This document shows, piece by piece, positions 9,301 through 16,393 of a DNA stretch of 64,000 bases. The stretch comes from Candidatus Mediterraneibacter faecavium (GTDB taxonomy: Bacteria; Bacillota; Clostridia; Lachnospirales; Lachnospiraceae). The translations under genes and the position numbers were made by a program. Where the stretch lies: positions 1 to 64,000 of the forward strand of contig DWVY01000010.1 of assembly GCA_019119995.1 (NCBI GenBank). Direction: 5' to 3'. Under the pieces are notes generated by a model that did no database searches, had not been told where the DNA came from, and saw only the letters and a list, made by a program, of their open reading frames with translations. Positions within the stretch are counted from its first letter, which is position 1. Every line of letters begins with the position of its first letter.

Positions 9301-10483
9301 TCAGCGTATTGTTGAAGTTTACCGTGGTGGTCTTGCCGCCGATAAGCGTGATGGTCTGGGTTTCCTGCGGCTCATACTTATCAATGGACTGTTCCGTAAT
9401 GGTGTAAGTGCCGGGGAACAATCCCTCCACAGTCAGATTGCCGTTTTCGTCTGTGGTAACGGTTTTGTTGAAGTTCTCGCCCTTGATCGTAAAGGAAATC
9501 CCGGCAACGACGCCGTCCTCAGAAGTCTTTTTCAGTGCGATTGTACCGGTAGGTGTCTCCACATTCAGATATGCCTTTACTGCATCTGCATTTTCCACAC
9601 CGGTCACAACATCCTGCAGGCTTGGATCACCATAGGCAATCAGTTTTGCGCTGCTGCTGACCGTTGGCACATTGCTTCTTGTGGCGGTGATCCTTACAGA
9701 ACCGTCAAAAGCTGTTTCGGATGTGATCGTCAGCTTGTTGCCGGATTTGGACACACTCACTTTACTGTCGGATGTGGCAAAGGAATAGTCAGCAAGGACA
9801 CCATTGTTATCCGTCAGTGTCATGGTGTATTTCCCATCCTGATAGGAAAGCTCTTTTGTGATGTCATCCGCACCACCAGACATAAAACTCGGAATGGTAT
9901 TGTGTTTGGACAGCAGAGAAACGATCTGGTTATACACCTCGGCAGCACCGCTGTTTGGATAATTGGAACCAAAGTGCAGGCTGTACGCTTTCTGGCTGGT
10001 CTGCTGGTAAGCCCCTGTGGACTCACGGCATCCCGTCACAAATTCCCAGACAAGGGTCTGTGTAGCAAGCCATTTTTCATCATCACTTCCCGAAAGAGAA
10101 CTGCGGTTTCCCTGATAGCCATAGAGCAGGGCAAGTCCTACTGCTTTTTTCTGGCTGGCAGAAAGGGCATTCCATGTTTGGGAAGAATTTTTCTTGAGGG
10201 TATTGCCTGTTTTCAGCGGTACACCCGGCTGAATACAGAACGCATTATCGCCGTCTACATACATACGGTACTTGTAACTGCCTGTTCCGCCTGCGGTATA
10301 ACCGTCAAACACTGCACTGGAGTTATAGCGCATGGCATTTCCATTCCTGTCATAAGTGAAGTCAAAGGAAATCGTGCCAATATCTCCCGCAGCAAATGCT
10401 GTTGTCGCTGGCAGCACAGAGAAGGTTGTGACCGCAGCCATGACAAGGGCCGCAGCCTTTTTGAATAATTTGGGGAATTTCAT
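6338..10483 (-). CDS. Large LPXTG-type surface adhesin with thioester domain and SpaA/Cna-B repeats
   Basis: The 1381-residue protein has a signal peptide (ending about residue 32), then a thioester domain with the paired motifs AFCIQPG (Cys83) and TQTLVWEF (Gln142). In this family those residues form an internal Cys-Gln thioester that can bond covalently to host surfaces. Roughly ten SpaA/Cna-B type domains follow, with the usual Lys start, E-box-like and T-Y-x-V-x-E patterns of isopeptide-forming pilin domains. The C-terminus has TPKTG (about 1342-1346), a hydrophobic helix and a KNKKKKED tail, a sortase-anchored end with Thr in place of Leu. A bidirectional terminator separates it from parB. 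Probably it aids mating-pair contact or host adhesion. Confidence 0.88.
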   Translation of the reverse strand: MKFPKLFKKAAALVMAAVTTFSVLPATTAFAAGDIGTISFDFTYDRNGNAMRYNSSAVFDGYTAGGTGSYKYRMYVDGDNAFCIQPGVPLKTGNTLKKNSSQTWNALSASQKKAVGLALLYGYQGNRSSLSGSDDEKWLATQTLVWEFVTGCRESTGAYQQTSQKAYSLHFGSNYPNSGAAEVYNQIVSLLSKHNTIPSFMSGGADDITKELSYQDGKYTMTLTDNNGVLADYSFATSDSKVSVSKSGNKLTITSETAFDGSVRITATRSNVPTVSSSAKLIAYGDPSLQDVVTGVENADAVKAYLNVETPTGTIALKKTSEDGVVAGISFTIKGENFNKTVTTDENGNLTVEGLFPGTYTITEQSIDKYEPQETQTITLIGGKTTTVNFNNTLKRGSLEVVKTSEDSLVEGVTFHLYGTSLSGLPVDEYAVTDAEGVAKFENILISGNTPYVLEEVDTAIRYVVPASQTAPVEWNKVTERSFTNILKKFNVTVTKTDAETGTPQGDASLAGAVYGIYKGEELIDTYTTDGNGQFTTDYYVCGNDWSIREISPSEGYLLDETIHHVGAEPELYTVELNSTANDVNEQVIKGKIAIIKHTDDGETQIETPEEGAVFEVYLKSANSYADAKDSERDLLTCDENGFAQTKDLPYGIYTVKQTSGWEGRELMKPFDVFINSDGQTYRYLINNANFESYIKIVKKDAETGNTIPYAGAGFQIYDPNGELVTMTFTYPEVTTIDTFYTTVDGELITPQTLEYGTGYSLVEVQAPYGYVLNSEPVYFDVVQEDSSEESGITVIEVVRENVAQKGTITVSKSGEVFSSVTEAGGMYQPVFAVGSLEGAVYEITAAEDIYTLDGTLRASKGEVVDTITTGADGTATSKELYLGNYEVKEITAPYGMVLNEEIHSVKLIYAGQEVAVTETSTSFYNKRQKVEIDLTKSLEVDEDYGVGNNGEIFDVSFGLYAAEELTAANGTTIPADGLIEVITLDENGHGKAVSDLPMGSYYVQEISTNAAYLKNETKYPFVFEYAGQETAVVSITANEGEAIENDLIYGAVSGKKSDEDGNALGGALIGIFKTGTEEFTTETAIATTTSEDDGSFSFAKVPYGNWIIREIESPTGYVLSDEEIPVTISKVDEVVEIELVNAFITGSIELTKVDEDYPDNKLTGAVFEVYADKNGDEKLDDGDELLGEMGELGDGVYQMSDLRYGKYLVREKTAPEGFLLDENVYPVSIEEDGKVYTVENEAGVGFINAAQKGSLKIVKTSSDKKVEGFSFRVTGTNGYDQTFKTDKNGEIFIEGLRIGEYTVSEVSDSVSSGYILPADKQVTIKVDETATVEMHNELRETPKTGDDFNPALWIGLAAVSVLGAGVLGFVGFKNKKKKED

Positions 10484-10526
10484 ACATTACCTCCTACTTT
10501 TTGTTTGTGAGTTTCTTTACTAACCG

Positions 10527-10561
10527 AAAAAAGCAGTCTATAACGACTGCCAATTTTTTTC
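10527..10561. terminator. Bidirectional terminator between parB and adhesin
   Basis: Stem GCAGTC/GACTGC with a short loop is flanked by A-rich and T-rich runs on both sides, so it can act in either direction. On the minus strand it would close the parA-parB transcript before the adhesin gene. Confidence 0.75.
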
Positions 10562-10665
10562 TTTCGGATAGTTTTGGTAGTAATCAGGGGGGTGAGGTGT
10601 GGAGAGGGGGAAAGCGAAAATATGGCTATCCACACCAACGGACAGACCTCGCCCTCGATGTGTGG

Positions 10666-11613
10666 CTATCGTTCCCGGTCTTTGTTTCGCTGCAGGTAGC
10701 GGTTGTAAAATTCCAGCGCCTTGACAACAAAATCCGATTCCCTGCCTCTGGGAACGCTCTTGGGAATGAGCTTGGTGATCCGTTCATCACGGAAAACAGG
10801 TTTTTCCCTCTGGTTTGGCTTTTCTTCCTGCATGATCGACTGGATAACCTCATCCGTGAGTTTTCCGTCCTGCATGAACTTTTTCATTTTGATAGCCTGT
10901 GCAAGTGACGGCGTCGCATCGTTATACTGCATGGCTTCCAGAAGGGAATACTGCTGTTCATCGGACAGATAAGAGATTTCTACCGCCGGGCGAAAAGCAA
11001 TCTGACGTTCATCTACCATCTGCAAAATTTCAGGAACAAGCTCGGTCAAGCGGATATAGCGGAAAATCTGGTTTTTACTTTCACCAACCTTTTCGGCAAG
11101 TTCATCAGATGAAGTGGCAAACTCTAAATTATTTCCCACTGGGGAATAATTATCTTTTGTCGGTCTGCCTGCCTGACGCTTCATTGCTTCCAGACGCATT
11201 TTATAAGCAAATGCTTTCTCACTTGGTAAGATAGTTGATCTTTGCAGATTTGACTCCACCATCACAATAATGGCTTCGTCACGGGTCAGTTCTTTTACCT
11301 CGCATTTCAGAGTTTCAAGCCCGGCAATCTCACATGCCTTTTTGCGCCTGTGGCCGCTGATAAGCTCATACCGCCCATCCTCTTTCAGCCGAACCGTTGT
11401 CGGGGTCATCACCCCATTTCGCTTGATGCTCTCAACAAGCTGTTCCATGTCCTCATCCAGTAAAACTTTGAACGGATGATCTGGAAACTCGTCAATCTCC
11501 GCAATCGGAATGTCCCTTATCTTGCTCAGTTTTGCTTCCGCACGGCTTTCATCCGTCTGGAAAAGGTCATCGTATGCGGTCAGCTCGATTTTGTGTCCGT
11601 TGCTTCTCGCCAA
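10666..11613 (-). CDS. parB: ParB-family partition / nucleoid-occlusion-like protein
   Basis: A 315-residue protein with the ParB/sulfiredoxin-fold N-domain. It has IPIAEIDEFPDHPFK near residue 35 and the signature GHRRKKACE near 108, the CTP-binding patch of ParB proteins, followed by a central helix-turn-helix (ELAEKVGESKNQIFRYIRL) and a basic C-terminus. The start overlaps the 3' end of parA by 47 bp, as in many plasmid and conjugative-element par operons. No palindromic parS of the chromosomal type was seen nearby. Likely role: stable inheritance of the excised circular element with ParA. Confidence 0.9.
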   Translation of the reverse strand: MARSNGHKIELTAYDDLFQTDESRAEAKLSKIRDIPIAEIDEFPDHPFKVLLDEDMEQLVESIKRNGVMTPTTVRLKEDGRYELISGHRRKKACEIAGLETLKCEVKELTRDEAIIVMVESNLQRSTILPSEKAFAYKMRLEAMKRQAGRPTKDNYSPVGNNLEFATSSDELAEKVGESKNQIFRYIRLTELVPEILQMVDERQIAFRPAVEISYLSDEQQYSLLEAMQYNDATPSLAQAIKMKKFMQDGKLTDEVIQSIMQEEKPNQREKPVFRDERITKLIPKSVPRGRESDFVVKALEFYNRYLQRNKDRER

Positions 11614-12394
11614 TTTCTACCACCTCCTTTCCTAACTGTTCATAGGCAGCGGCTACCTTTCCGCTTTTGTCATAAGCAAAAATACTCTTTCCCTCTGCGG
11701 TAGCTTCTACTGCACGAATAGAATGTGGGATTTCGGTATCAAAAACCTTGATCCTTTTCCCGTATGCACTTTTCACCGAAGCGGTAATTTCTTTTGAAAT
11801 GTTGGTGCGGGGCATTACCATTGTCATCAGAATACCGTCTATCCGCAGTTTGGGATTGATCTGCCGCTTGACCATAGAAACTGAGCGAAGCAACAGCTCC
11901 AGACCTTTCGCTGAAAGATAGTGCGGCTGTGTTGGGATAACCACACTGTCAGCCGCCGCCAAAGCATTGATGGTAATCATGCCAAGAGAGGGCATACAGT
12001 CAATCAGTACATAGTCGTAATTCTTTTTGACCTCATTCACATAGGTTTTCAAGACACGCTCACGGCTCATGGCATTGATCAGCCTGACTTCAAAGCCAGA
12101 CAGCTCAATATTGGACGGAAGCAGATCCACGCCCTCATTGTGATGCAGGATGCCTTGTGAAACATCAAAGGCTTTATCGTCGATAATACTTTGCATCACG
12201 GTGGAGAGAGTTATGGGAATGTCATCTGGTCTGCTGTACCCCAGAGCCATGGTTAAGTTGGCCTGTGCATCCGCATCAATCAGCAGGACTTTCTTTCCCT
12301 GCTTTGCCAGACTGACACCCAGGTTGACTGCTGTGGTTGTCTTTCCCACGCCACCTTTTTGATTGGTCAGAGCAATCACTTTGCAATTTGACAT
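11567..12394 (-). CDS. parA: ParA-family partition ATPase
   Basis: The 275-residue protein has the deviant Walker A motif KGGVGKTT at residues 13-20, a switch region with LLIDADAQANLT, and YVLIDCMPSLG as the Walker B strand: a complete ParA/Soj ATPase of normal length. The gene heads a two-gene operon with parB and overlaps it. Its start has a strong GAAAGGAGG site. The leader upstream contains a TAGCCG/CGGCTA inverted repeat that could be an autoregulatory site. Confidence 0.92.
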   Translation of the reverse strand: MSNCKVIALTNQKGGVGKTTTAVNLGVSLAKQGKKVLLIDADAQANLTMALGYSRPDDIPITLSTVMQSIIDDKAFDVSQGILHHNEGVDLLPSNIELSGFEVRLINAMSRERVLKTYVNEVKKNYDYVLIDCMPSLGMITINALAAADSVVIPTQPHYLSAKGLELLLRSVSMVKRQINPKLRIDGILMTMVMPRTNISKEITASVKSAYGKRIKVFDTEIPHSIRAVEATAEGKSIFAYDKSGKVAAAYEQLGKEVVEIGEKQRTQNRADRIR

Positions 12395-12420
12395 AGGTGC
12401 GTCCTCCTTTCTTTTAGATT

Positions 12421-12443
12421 TAGCCGTCTTGTCAGGGCGGCTA
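12421..12443. promoter_or_regulatory. Inverted repeat in the parA leader
   Basis: TAGCCG and CGGCTA, separated by 11 bases, lie 27 bp upstream of the parA start and between it and the terminator of the preceding genes. ParA operons are often autoregulated, so this is a candidate operator; the assignment is inference from position only. Confidence 0.3.
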
Positions 12444-12462
12444 TGTAAAGTTCCCCAGAACG

Positions 12463-12496
12463 TAAAAAAGCCGACTGGTTTTTATACCAATCGGCT
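12463..12496 (-). terminator. Rho-independent terminator after the two small genes
   Basis: AGCCGAcTGGT / ACCaaTCGGCT forms a stem with a T-rich loop. On the minus strand it is followed by TTTTTT, closing the transcript of the genes at 12516-13041 before parA. Confidence 0.8.
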
Positions 12497-12515
12497 ATGT
12501 AATAGTTCTCCATAT

Positions 12516-12854
12516 TCAGTTCTTAACCTTCGCAGCAAACAGCTCCCGTATGTTATCTGTATCCCACTTATCTGGAAACACCACCGTCATAATCCGAAAA
12601 GCATCGTAGAGTCCTGCAATATAAGAGTGCGTAGCATATTCACAATCCTCTTTGTCCCGGCACTCCAAAAGGCGGTTACAGACTTTCCGTTGTTCTTCTG
12701 TCAAATCCAGCTGGAGATACTCCATTTCCGCAATGCCCTCATTTTCAGAGTCCTTCTGATAAATCATGTCTGCTTCCAATAGTGAACGGATTGTTTTCTC
12801 CCTCAATGTTTCAACAGCTACTTTGAATAATTCTTTTAGGTCTATTTCATTCAT
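12516..12854 (-). CDS. Small conserved element protein (DUF6809-like), function unknown
   Basis: A 112-residue acidic helical protein beginning MNEIDLKELFKVAVETLREK. The chosen ATG overlaps the stop of the upstream gene by 8 bases and has GGAGGAAAGG in front of it. An upstream in-frame start adds only five residues. The pattern resembles small proteins annotated as DUF6809 in Lachnospiraceae, but I give that name with reservation. It is probably translated together with the 64-residue protein before it and cut off by a terminator after its stop. Confidence 0.6.
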   Translation of the reverse strand: MNEIDLKELFKVAVETLREKTIRSLLEADMIYQKDSENEGIAEMEYLQLDLTEEQRKVCNRLLECRDKEDCEYATHSYIAGLYDAFRIMTVVFPDKWDTDNIRELFAAKVKN

Positions 12855-13041
12855 CCTTTCCTCCCACATAAATTGTTTTTATTTTCTTTAGAGGAGCATT
12901 GATTACCTTGAAAATCAGTTCATCCACGCAGTCCGTATATCTGCCTTGTTGGATCAACAGATTTTTCAATTCTACAAGACTTTGAAGCAAAAGGCTTCTA
13001 TCATGGCTATCCACATAAACATGAAATGTTTTTTCTCTCAT
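12847..13041 (-). CDS. 64-residue conserved element protein
   Basis: The chosen start gives MREKTFHVYVDSHDRSLLLQ and has a GGAGGTG site at good spacing; a longer in-frame start at 13092 lacks one. The product is a short alpha/beta protein with no Cys motif or membrane helix. Its 3' end overlaps the next gene by 8 bases, so the two form a coupled pair. It is commonly found as a hypothetical next to the DUF6809-like gene. Function unknown. Confidence 0.6.
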   Translation of the reverse strand: MREKTFHVYVDSHDRSLLLQSLVELKNLLIQQGRYTDCVDELIFKVINAPLKKIKTIYVGGKDE

Positions 13042-13114
13042 ACGATGCACCTCCGTTTCTTCCCCTTCATTATATGTATAGATGAAAAACAACTCAAATG
13101 TGGAATCTTGTTGA

Positions 13115-13155
13115 TAAAAAATAAGCGTATCTCTATTTCTGATGATGCGCTTATC
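13115..13155 (-). terminator. Terminator downstream of the AbiJ-like gene (hairpin family copy 1)
   Basis: ATAAGCGTATC / GATGCGCTTAT closes a stem around the loop sequence CTATTTCT. On the minus strand it is followed by TTATTTTTTATC. Stem and loop are both related to the hairpins at 14579-14613 and 18145-18182. Confidence 0.75.
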
Positions 13156-13224
13156 CTCATTTGACTTTATTCAAAGTCTGGTTTCATTTTTATAAGATAA
13201 CTTTATTAGTTGAAACAATACCTA

Positions 13225-14523
13225 TTATATACTTCTTCCATCCAAATACTGAATCGCAGTCGAAATTAATGATAAACATCGTCTATAAAAATATTCATAA
13301 TGCCTTTTATCTTGAATATCCGTTTTTGTCGTTTCATGATGTCTAATTCTAAAGTTATTGCCGAGCGAAGTAAGTTCATGAAATTCTTTTTCAAACAAAT
13401 CGATGAAAGGTTGTTGATCATTACTCATATCCTTTATAATTTTATTCGCAGATTCCTTTTTATCTACAGTCGAAGAACAATAATATGTCTTTAATCTTTC
13501 AAAAGCATCCCAAAGTTTTTCTACCGCTATTTGCAAATTGTTCTCATCATAATATTTTGAAGCCTCTTGTAATAACTCTTTCAGTCCCACTTCTTGAATA
13601 GATGCCAATGAATTTTTATTGATTTGGTTATCAAATATACTCATTATCTTCCCATTGTTAAGTTGAAAAGGTATTTCATTCAGTTTTAATATAGAATTTA
13701 TTTGTGGTTCGAAGTCATCTGAAATACTCTGTTTGGAAAAAAACTCTATTGCATCTAACACACAAAATGGAGAAGTAGATAATATGAATGCTTGCAAATC
13801 AGCAGTTTCAATATATTCATTATGATCGTTATAACACTTTGGCACATAAAATTGCCTTATTTCATTAAAAACATCCACCTCTACTTTTGTATTATAATTC
13901 CATCCTGTTTCGTCAGTCACTTGATATTCAATATTATATTTTTCTAAGAACTGATAAATCTGTTTTCTTGCTTTCCGCTTTATGGACAATACTATCTTTT
14001 TTTCTTTTATATCCTTTGCATTTCGCTGAGAATAAGGGATAAATAACGCATTATCTTCTTCCTGATATATTCTCCATCCGTAGACATCACGATTGGATAT
14101 CTTATCAACAGGGTAGATCTCATAACCATCATTTTGTAATAACTTGTTAATTGCCACTAAAAATTCTTTCCAATATCCCCTATCATATCGAACAGCAGGA
14201 TGAAATATTTCGCAAAGAAATTTTAGATATACTTCATCGCTACCATCTTGTAAACCAAATCTTTTATCCTTAAAGACCCAGCAGTATGGATAGTCATCGT
14301 TATTTACTGTATGCTGCCTAATGTCTTGTTCTGCATTTAAAAATCTTGAATCAAAGCTTGGCATTCTTTCCAGATCATATAATCTTTCAAGAAAATCTAT
14401 TTCTTCGATGCGACCATAATAATTATATTTAACGGTACTGATTTGAAAAAACTCATCTATCTCTAATCCATTCTGAAATAAATCTAAAATGTCAAGCTTT
14501 GTTATTTCTGTAATCCGATTCAA
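13225..14523 (-). CDS. AbiJ-type abortive-infection protein (AbiJ_NTD3-like N-domain, HEPN-like C-terminus)
   Basis: The likely start is TTG at 14523, eight bases after AGGAG, giving 432 residues. Longer frames run back into the terminator of the preceding gene. The N-terminal 160 residues carry the AbiJ N-terminal-domain pattern: YYGRIEEIDFLERLYDLERM, then DIRQHTVNNDDY, then EVYLKFLCEIFHPAVR and YEIYPVDKISNRDVYGW. The last 110 residues are helical with RIRHHE at about 392-397, reminiscent of HEPN-type RNases although the R-to-H spacing is short. The gene is AT-rich, stands alone between two related terminators, and sits beside the Pycsar-like operon, so phage defence is a reasonable inference. 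Confidence 0.75.
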   Translation of the reverse strand: MNRITEITKLDILDLFQNGLEIDEFFQISTVKYNYYGRIEEIDFLERLYDLERMPSFDSRFLNAEQDIRQHTVNNDDYPYCWVFKDKRFGLQDGSDEVYLKFLCEIFHPAVRYDRGYWKEFLVAINKLLQNDGYEIYPVDKISNRDVYGWRIYQEEDNALFIPYSQRNAKDIKEKKIVLSIKRKARKQIYQFLEKYNIEYQVTDETGWNYNTKVEVDVFNEIRQFYVPKCYNDHNEYIETADLQAFILSTSPFCVLDAIEFFSKQSISDDFEPQINSILKLNEIPFQLNNGKIMSIFDNQINKNSLASIQEVGLKELLQEASKYYDENNLQIAVEKLWDAFERLKTYYCSSTVDKKESANKIIKDMSNDQQPFIDLFEKEFHELTSLGNNFRIRHHETTKTDIQDKRHYEYFYRRCLSLISTAIQYLDGRSI

Positions 14524-14578
14524 GCCATTTTCTCCTTTCAAGCATATTCCGCACTTATATATTGCTTCCCAATATTTT

Positions 14579-14613
14579 AAAAAAAAGCGTACCACTATTT
14601 TTAATGATACGCT
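14579..14613 (-). terminator. Terminator after the left rlmD-tail copy (hairpin family copy 2)
   Basis: GCGTACCA / TGATACGC with loop CTATTTTTAA is followed on the minus strand by eight Ts. It lies 9 bp past the stop of the tail copy and shares stem and loop sequence with the hairpins at 13115 and 18145. Confidence 0.8.
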
Positions 14614-14621
14614 CATCATTA

Positions 14622-14972
14622 TTAAACCACTTCAAAATGCTTCAATGCATCCTTTATCGCTTCCACTTTCTCCGCTGTCGGATGTTTCCTCGGTTGTTTC
14701 AATTCTTCTACTGCATTAGGAGCGTCATACATCGGCAAGCCCGGACTTCTCTTTACCTCTACTATATAAGCAGTATGTACTTTGAAGCCATATTTAGCTT
14801 CTATGTATTCCTTAATCATCTTGTATGTAACTCGCTCTTTCGGTTTATACGCCTCGGCTCTCTTAGCAATATTATCCAGAGCTACTTTGCTCTCACCTTC
14901 ACCAAACTCGACTTTTACGTTGATATGTCCATCCGGTTGTTTGTGGGAAAGCAGTACTACCGTCTTCACATG
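14622..14972 (-). pseudogene. Element-borne C-terminal tail of rlmD/rumA (left copy)
   Basis: The frame encodes about 116 residues almost the same as residues 455-570 of the intact gene at 18185-19897, differing at roughly one residue in ten. It begins at the same VETVVLL site (here VKTVVLL) and has no upstream methyltransferase domain. A GTG at 14969 could start it, but no ribosome site is seen. Elements that insert in rumA bring a replacement 3' end. This copy therefore probably marks the end of a second element, or is the tail that was displaced when another element inserted. The divergence argues against a recent duplication. Confidence 0.75.
14943..14972. repeat. Putative attachment core, left copy
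   Basis: These 30 bp match 18506-18535 at 29 positions (one C/T difference) and fall at the exact start of the duplicated rlmD tail. Sequence to the right of the two copies is unrelated, as expected at a recombination junction. The 100 bp to the right (to 15077) hold no gene that I can support. Confidence 0.6.
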
Positions 14973-15077
14973 GCATGAGAGGACAGAAAGTACGTCATTT
15001 GTCGGGCGGTTTGTCCGACTTGATCCACCGCAGTTTTTGTCCTCTTGGTCGTAAGTGGGAACAGAACCAAGTATATT

Positions 15078-15824
15078 TTATTTACAATTTTCATGATACC
15101 AGTTCTCCATTTCCTTCCATATAAAATTACCTTCATAATATATTTTTCCATCTATGGTGCATTTGGATAACAATTTTTGTGTATTTTCCAAAACATTCTC
15201 ATACACTTTACTTGAGACTAATATAGTTTTTCTCAATCCTCTCCCGGCTTTATTTGCTAAATGACATGCTGAATTCACAACATCTCCCATCCAGATAACA
15301 TCATTTAAACCGCTTCCAGAATAACCTGCCTTCACCATCAAAGCAAGCCCGTCATCAATACCAATGCCAACATTAATCTTTTCATAATTCTTTTTTCCCA
15401 ATTTGTAATTTAAAATCCTTATCATGCTATTAAGTTGGGCTGCTACGTCAGTTACCTTATCAACATCCGATATATTTGGTGTTTCAAAAACTCCCCAAAC
15501 ACAATCTCCATTGATATTAATTTCTTTACAAATTGTATATGAATTCATTATTGCAACGCATTCTGACAAAAAACATCTATACATTTTAGCTAGAGTTGGC
15601 CTTTTATGCCCATCTGTTAATTTTGAGGAATCCACAATGTCAATAAAGATCGATGTAACATCTACATAATATCCATTTTTGAATGTAAGTTTATCTCTTG
15701 AAGGAATATTGTTTTCATTATCACTGTAATCATTATCACTTGCGTCCAGAATATCATCCATTCTGGACGCACTATCTTCAACTTTATATGTATAAGTTGT
15801 TTCCTTTTTAGACTCCACTCTCAT
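15078..15824 (-). CDS. pycC: Short class III nucleotide cyclase, likely Pycsar PycC
   Basis: A 248-residue protein (ATG six bases after AGGA; a TTG just before is possible) with one class III cyclase domain from about residue 50. It keeps both metal-binding aspartates, Asp62 in SIFIDIVDSS and Asp107 in INGDCVWGVF, and the WMGDVVNSA strand-turn typical of Pycsar cyclases. The Arg that stabilises the transition state in classical adenylate cyclases is replaced by His188 in the NxxxH position. In Pycsar systems such enzymes make cCMP or cUMP during phage infection. It is the third gene of the operon, 10 bp after the membrane effector. The nucleotide made cannot be read from the sequence. Confidence 0.75.
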   Translation of the reverse strand: MRVESKKETTYTYKVEDSASRMDDILDASDNDYSDNENNIPSRDKLTFKNGYYVDVTSIFIDIVDSSKLTDGHKRPTLAKMYRCFLSECVAIMNSYTICKEININGDCVWGVFETPNISDVDKVTDVAAQLNSMIRILNYKLGKKNYEKINVGIGIDDGLALMVKAGYSGSGLNDVIWMGDVVNSACHLANKAGRGLRKTILVSSKVYENVLENTQKLLSKCTIDGKIYYEGNFIWKEMENWYHENCK

Positions 15825-15834
15825 CAACCTTCCT

Positions 15835-16392
15835 TTATATCATTCTAAAAGCCATACAAATAAACCATAAAACAATCGTAATTAACAAAAACTTAATTCC
15901 ATTATTATACCACTTTGCCTTTTGATTACAGATTCTTGAATTTGTATGTATTTGTTCTTCCAGGTCATCTATCAATTCTTGTTCTGTTATATGATTTGCT
16001 TTATTCCTATAATTTTGTAATTCCATAGCACCAATACTTCCAAAGAAAAACAAAGAAGAGGCATTATTCAAATTTTTCACTCGTGCGATAATAGCCCACA
16101 TAAAACTAACAATAGATAAAAAACTTGCACAATAAAGTAAACCTACTAATAATGCAGCAAAAATTTCCCCGCCATTTAATTCTGATAATTTCGATACTTG
16201 TGTAATCCTTTGGAAAGCATTAGGAAGACCGCCACTAAAGATCATACCGATAAGCACCCCTGCAAGTGCCAGCGCAAATGAAATCTTTGTATCTATATTA
16301 CCTATCCAAGTGTTAATCATCGATAGAGTTTGATATGCATCATCTTTTTTAAACCCTTGTCCGGTTAAATTTTGATTATTATTCTGTCCCAT
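15835..16392 (-). CDS. pycTM: PycTM-like membrane effector (DUF5706-type)
   Basis: The 185-residue product has three hydrophobic stretches, at about 37-53, 75-103 and 165-183, with a long polar helical segment between the second and third. The first follows the pattern DTKISFALALAGVLIGM. This is the layout of the Pycsar transmembrane effector family, which perturbs the inner membrane when it binds a cyclic pyrimidine nucleotide. The start has AGAGGGG six bases upstream and lies 1 bp past the stop of the long cyclase; the short cyclase follows after 10 bp. The tight cyclase-effector-cyclase order is the main reason for the call. A signal-peptidase or LPXTG signal is absent. Confidence 0.75.
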   Translation of the reverse strand: MGQNNNQNLTGQGFKKDDAYQTLSMINTWIGNIDTKISFALALAGVLIGMIFSGGLPNAFQRITQVSKLSELNGGEIFAALLVGLLYCASFLSIVSFMWAIIARVKNLNNASSLFFFGSIGAMELQNYRNKANHITEQELIDDLEEQIHTNSRICNQKAKWYNNGIKFLLITIVLWFICMAFRMI

Positions 16393-16393
16393 A

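Noticed and set aside
13225-14619. Longer start of the AbiJ-like gene at 14619
   Set aside because: That start lies next to the terminator of the rlmD tail copy and has no ribosome site; the TTG at 14523 has AGGAG and begins the conserved domain.
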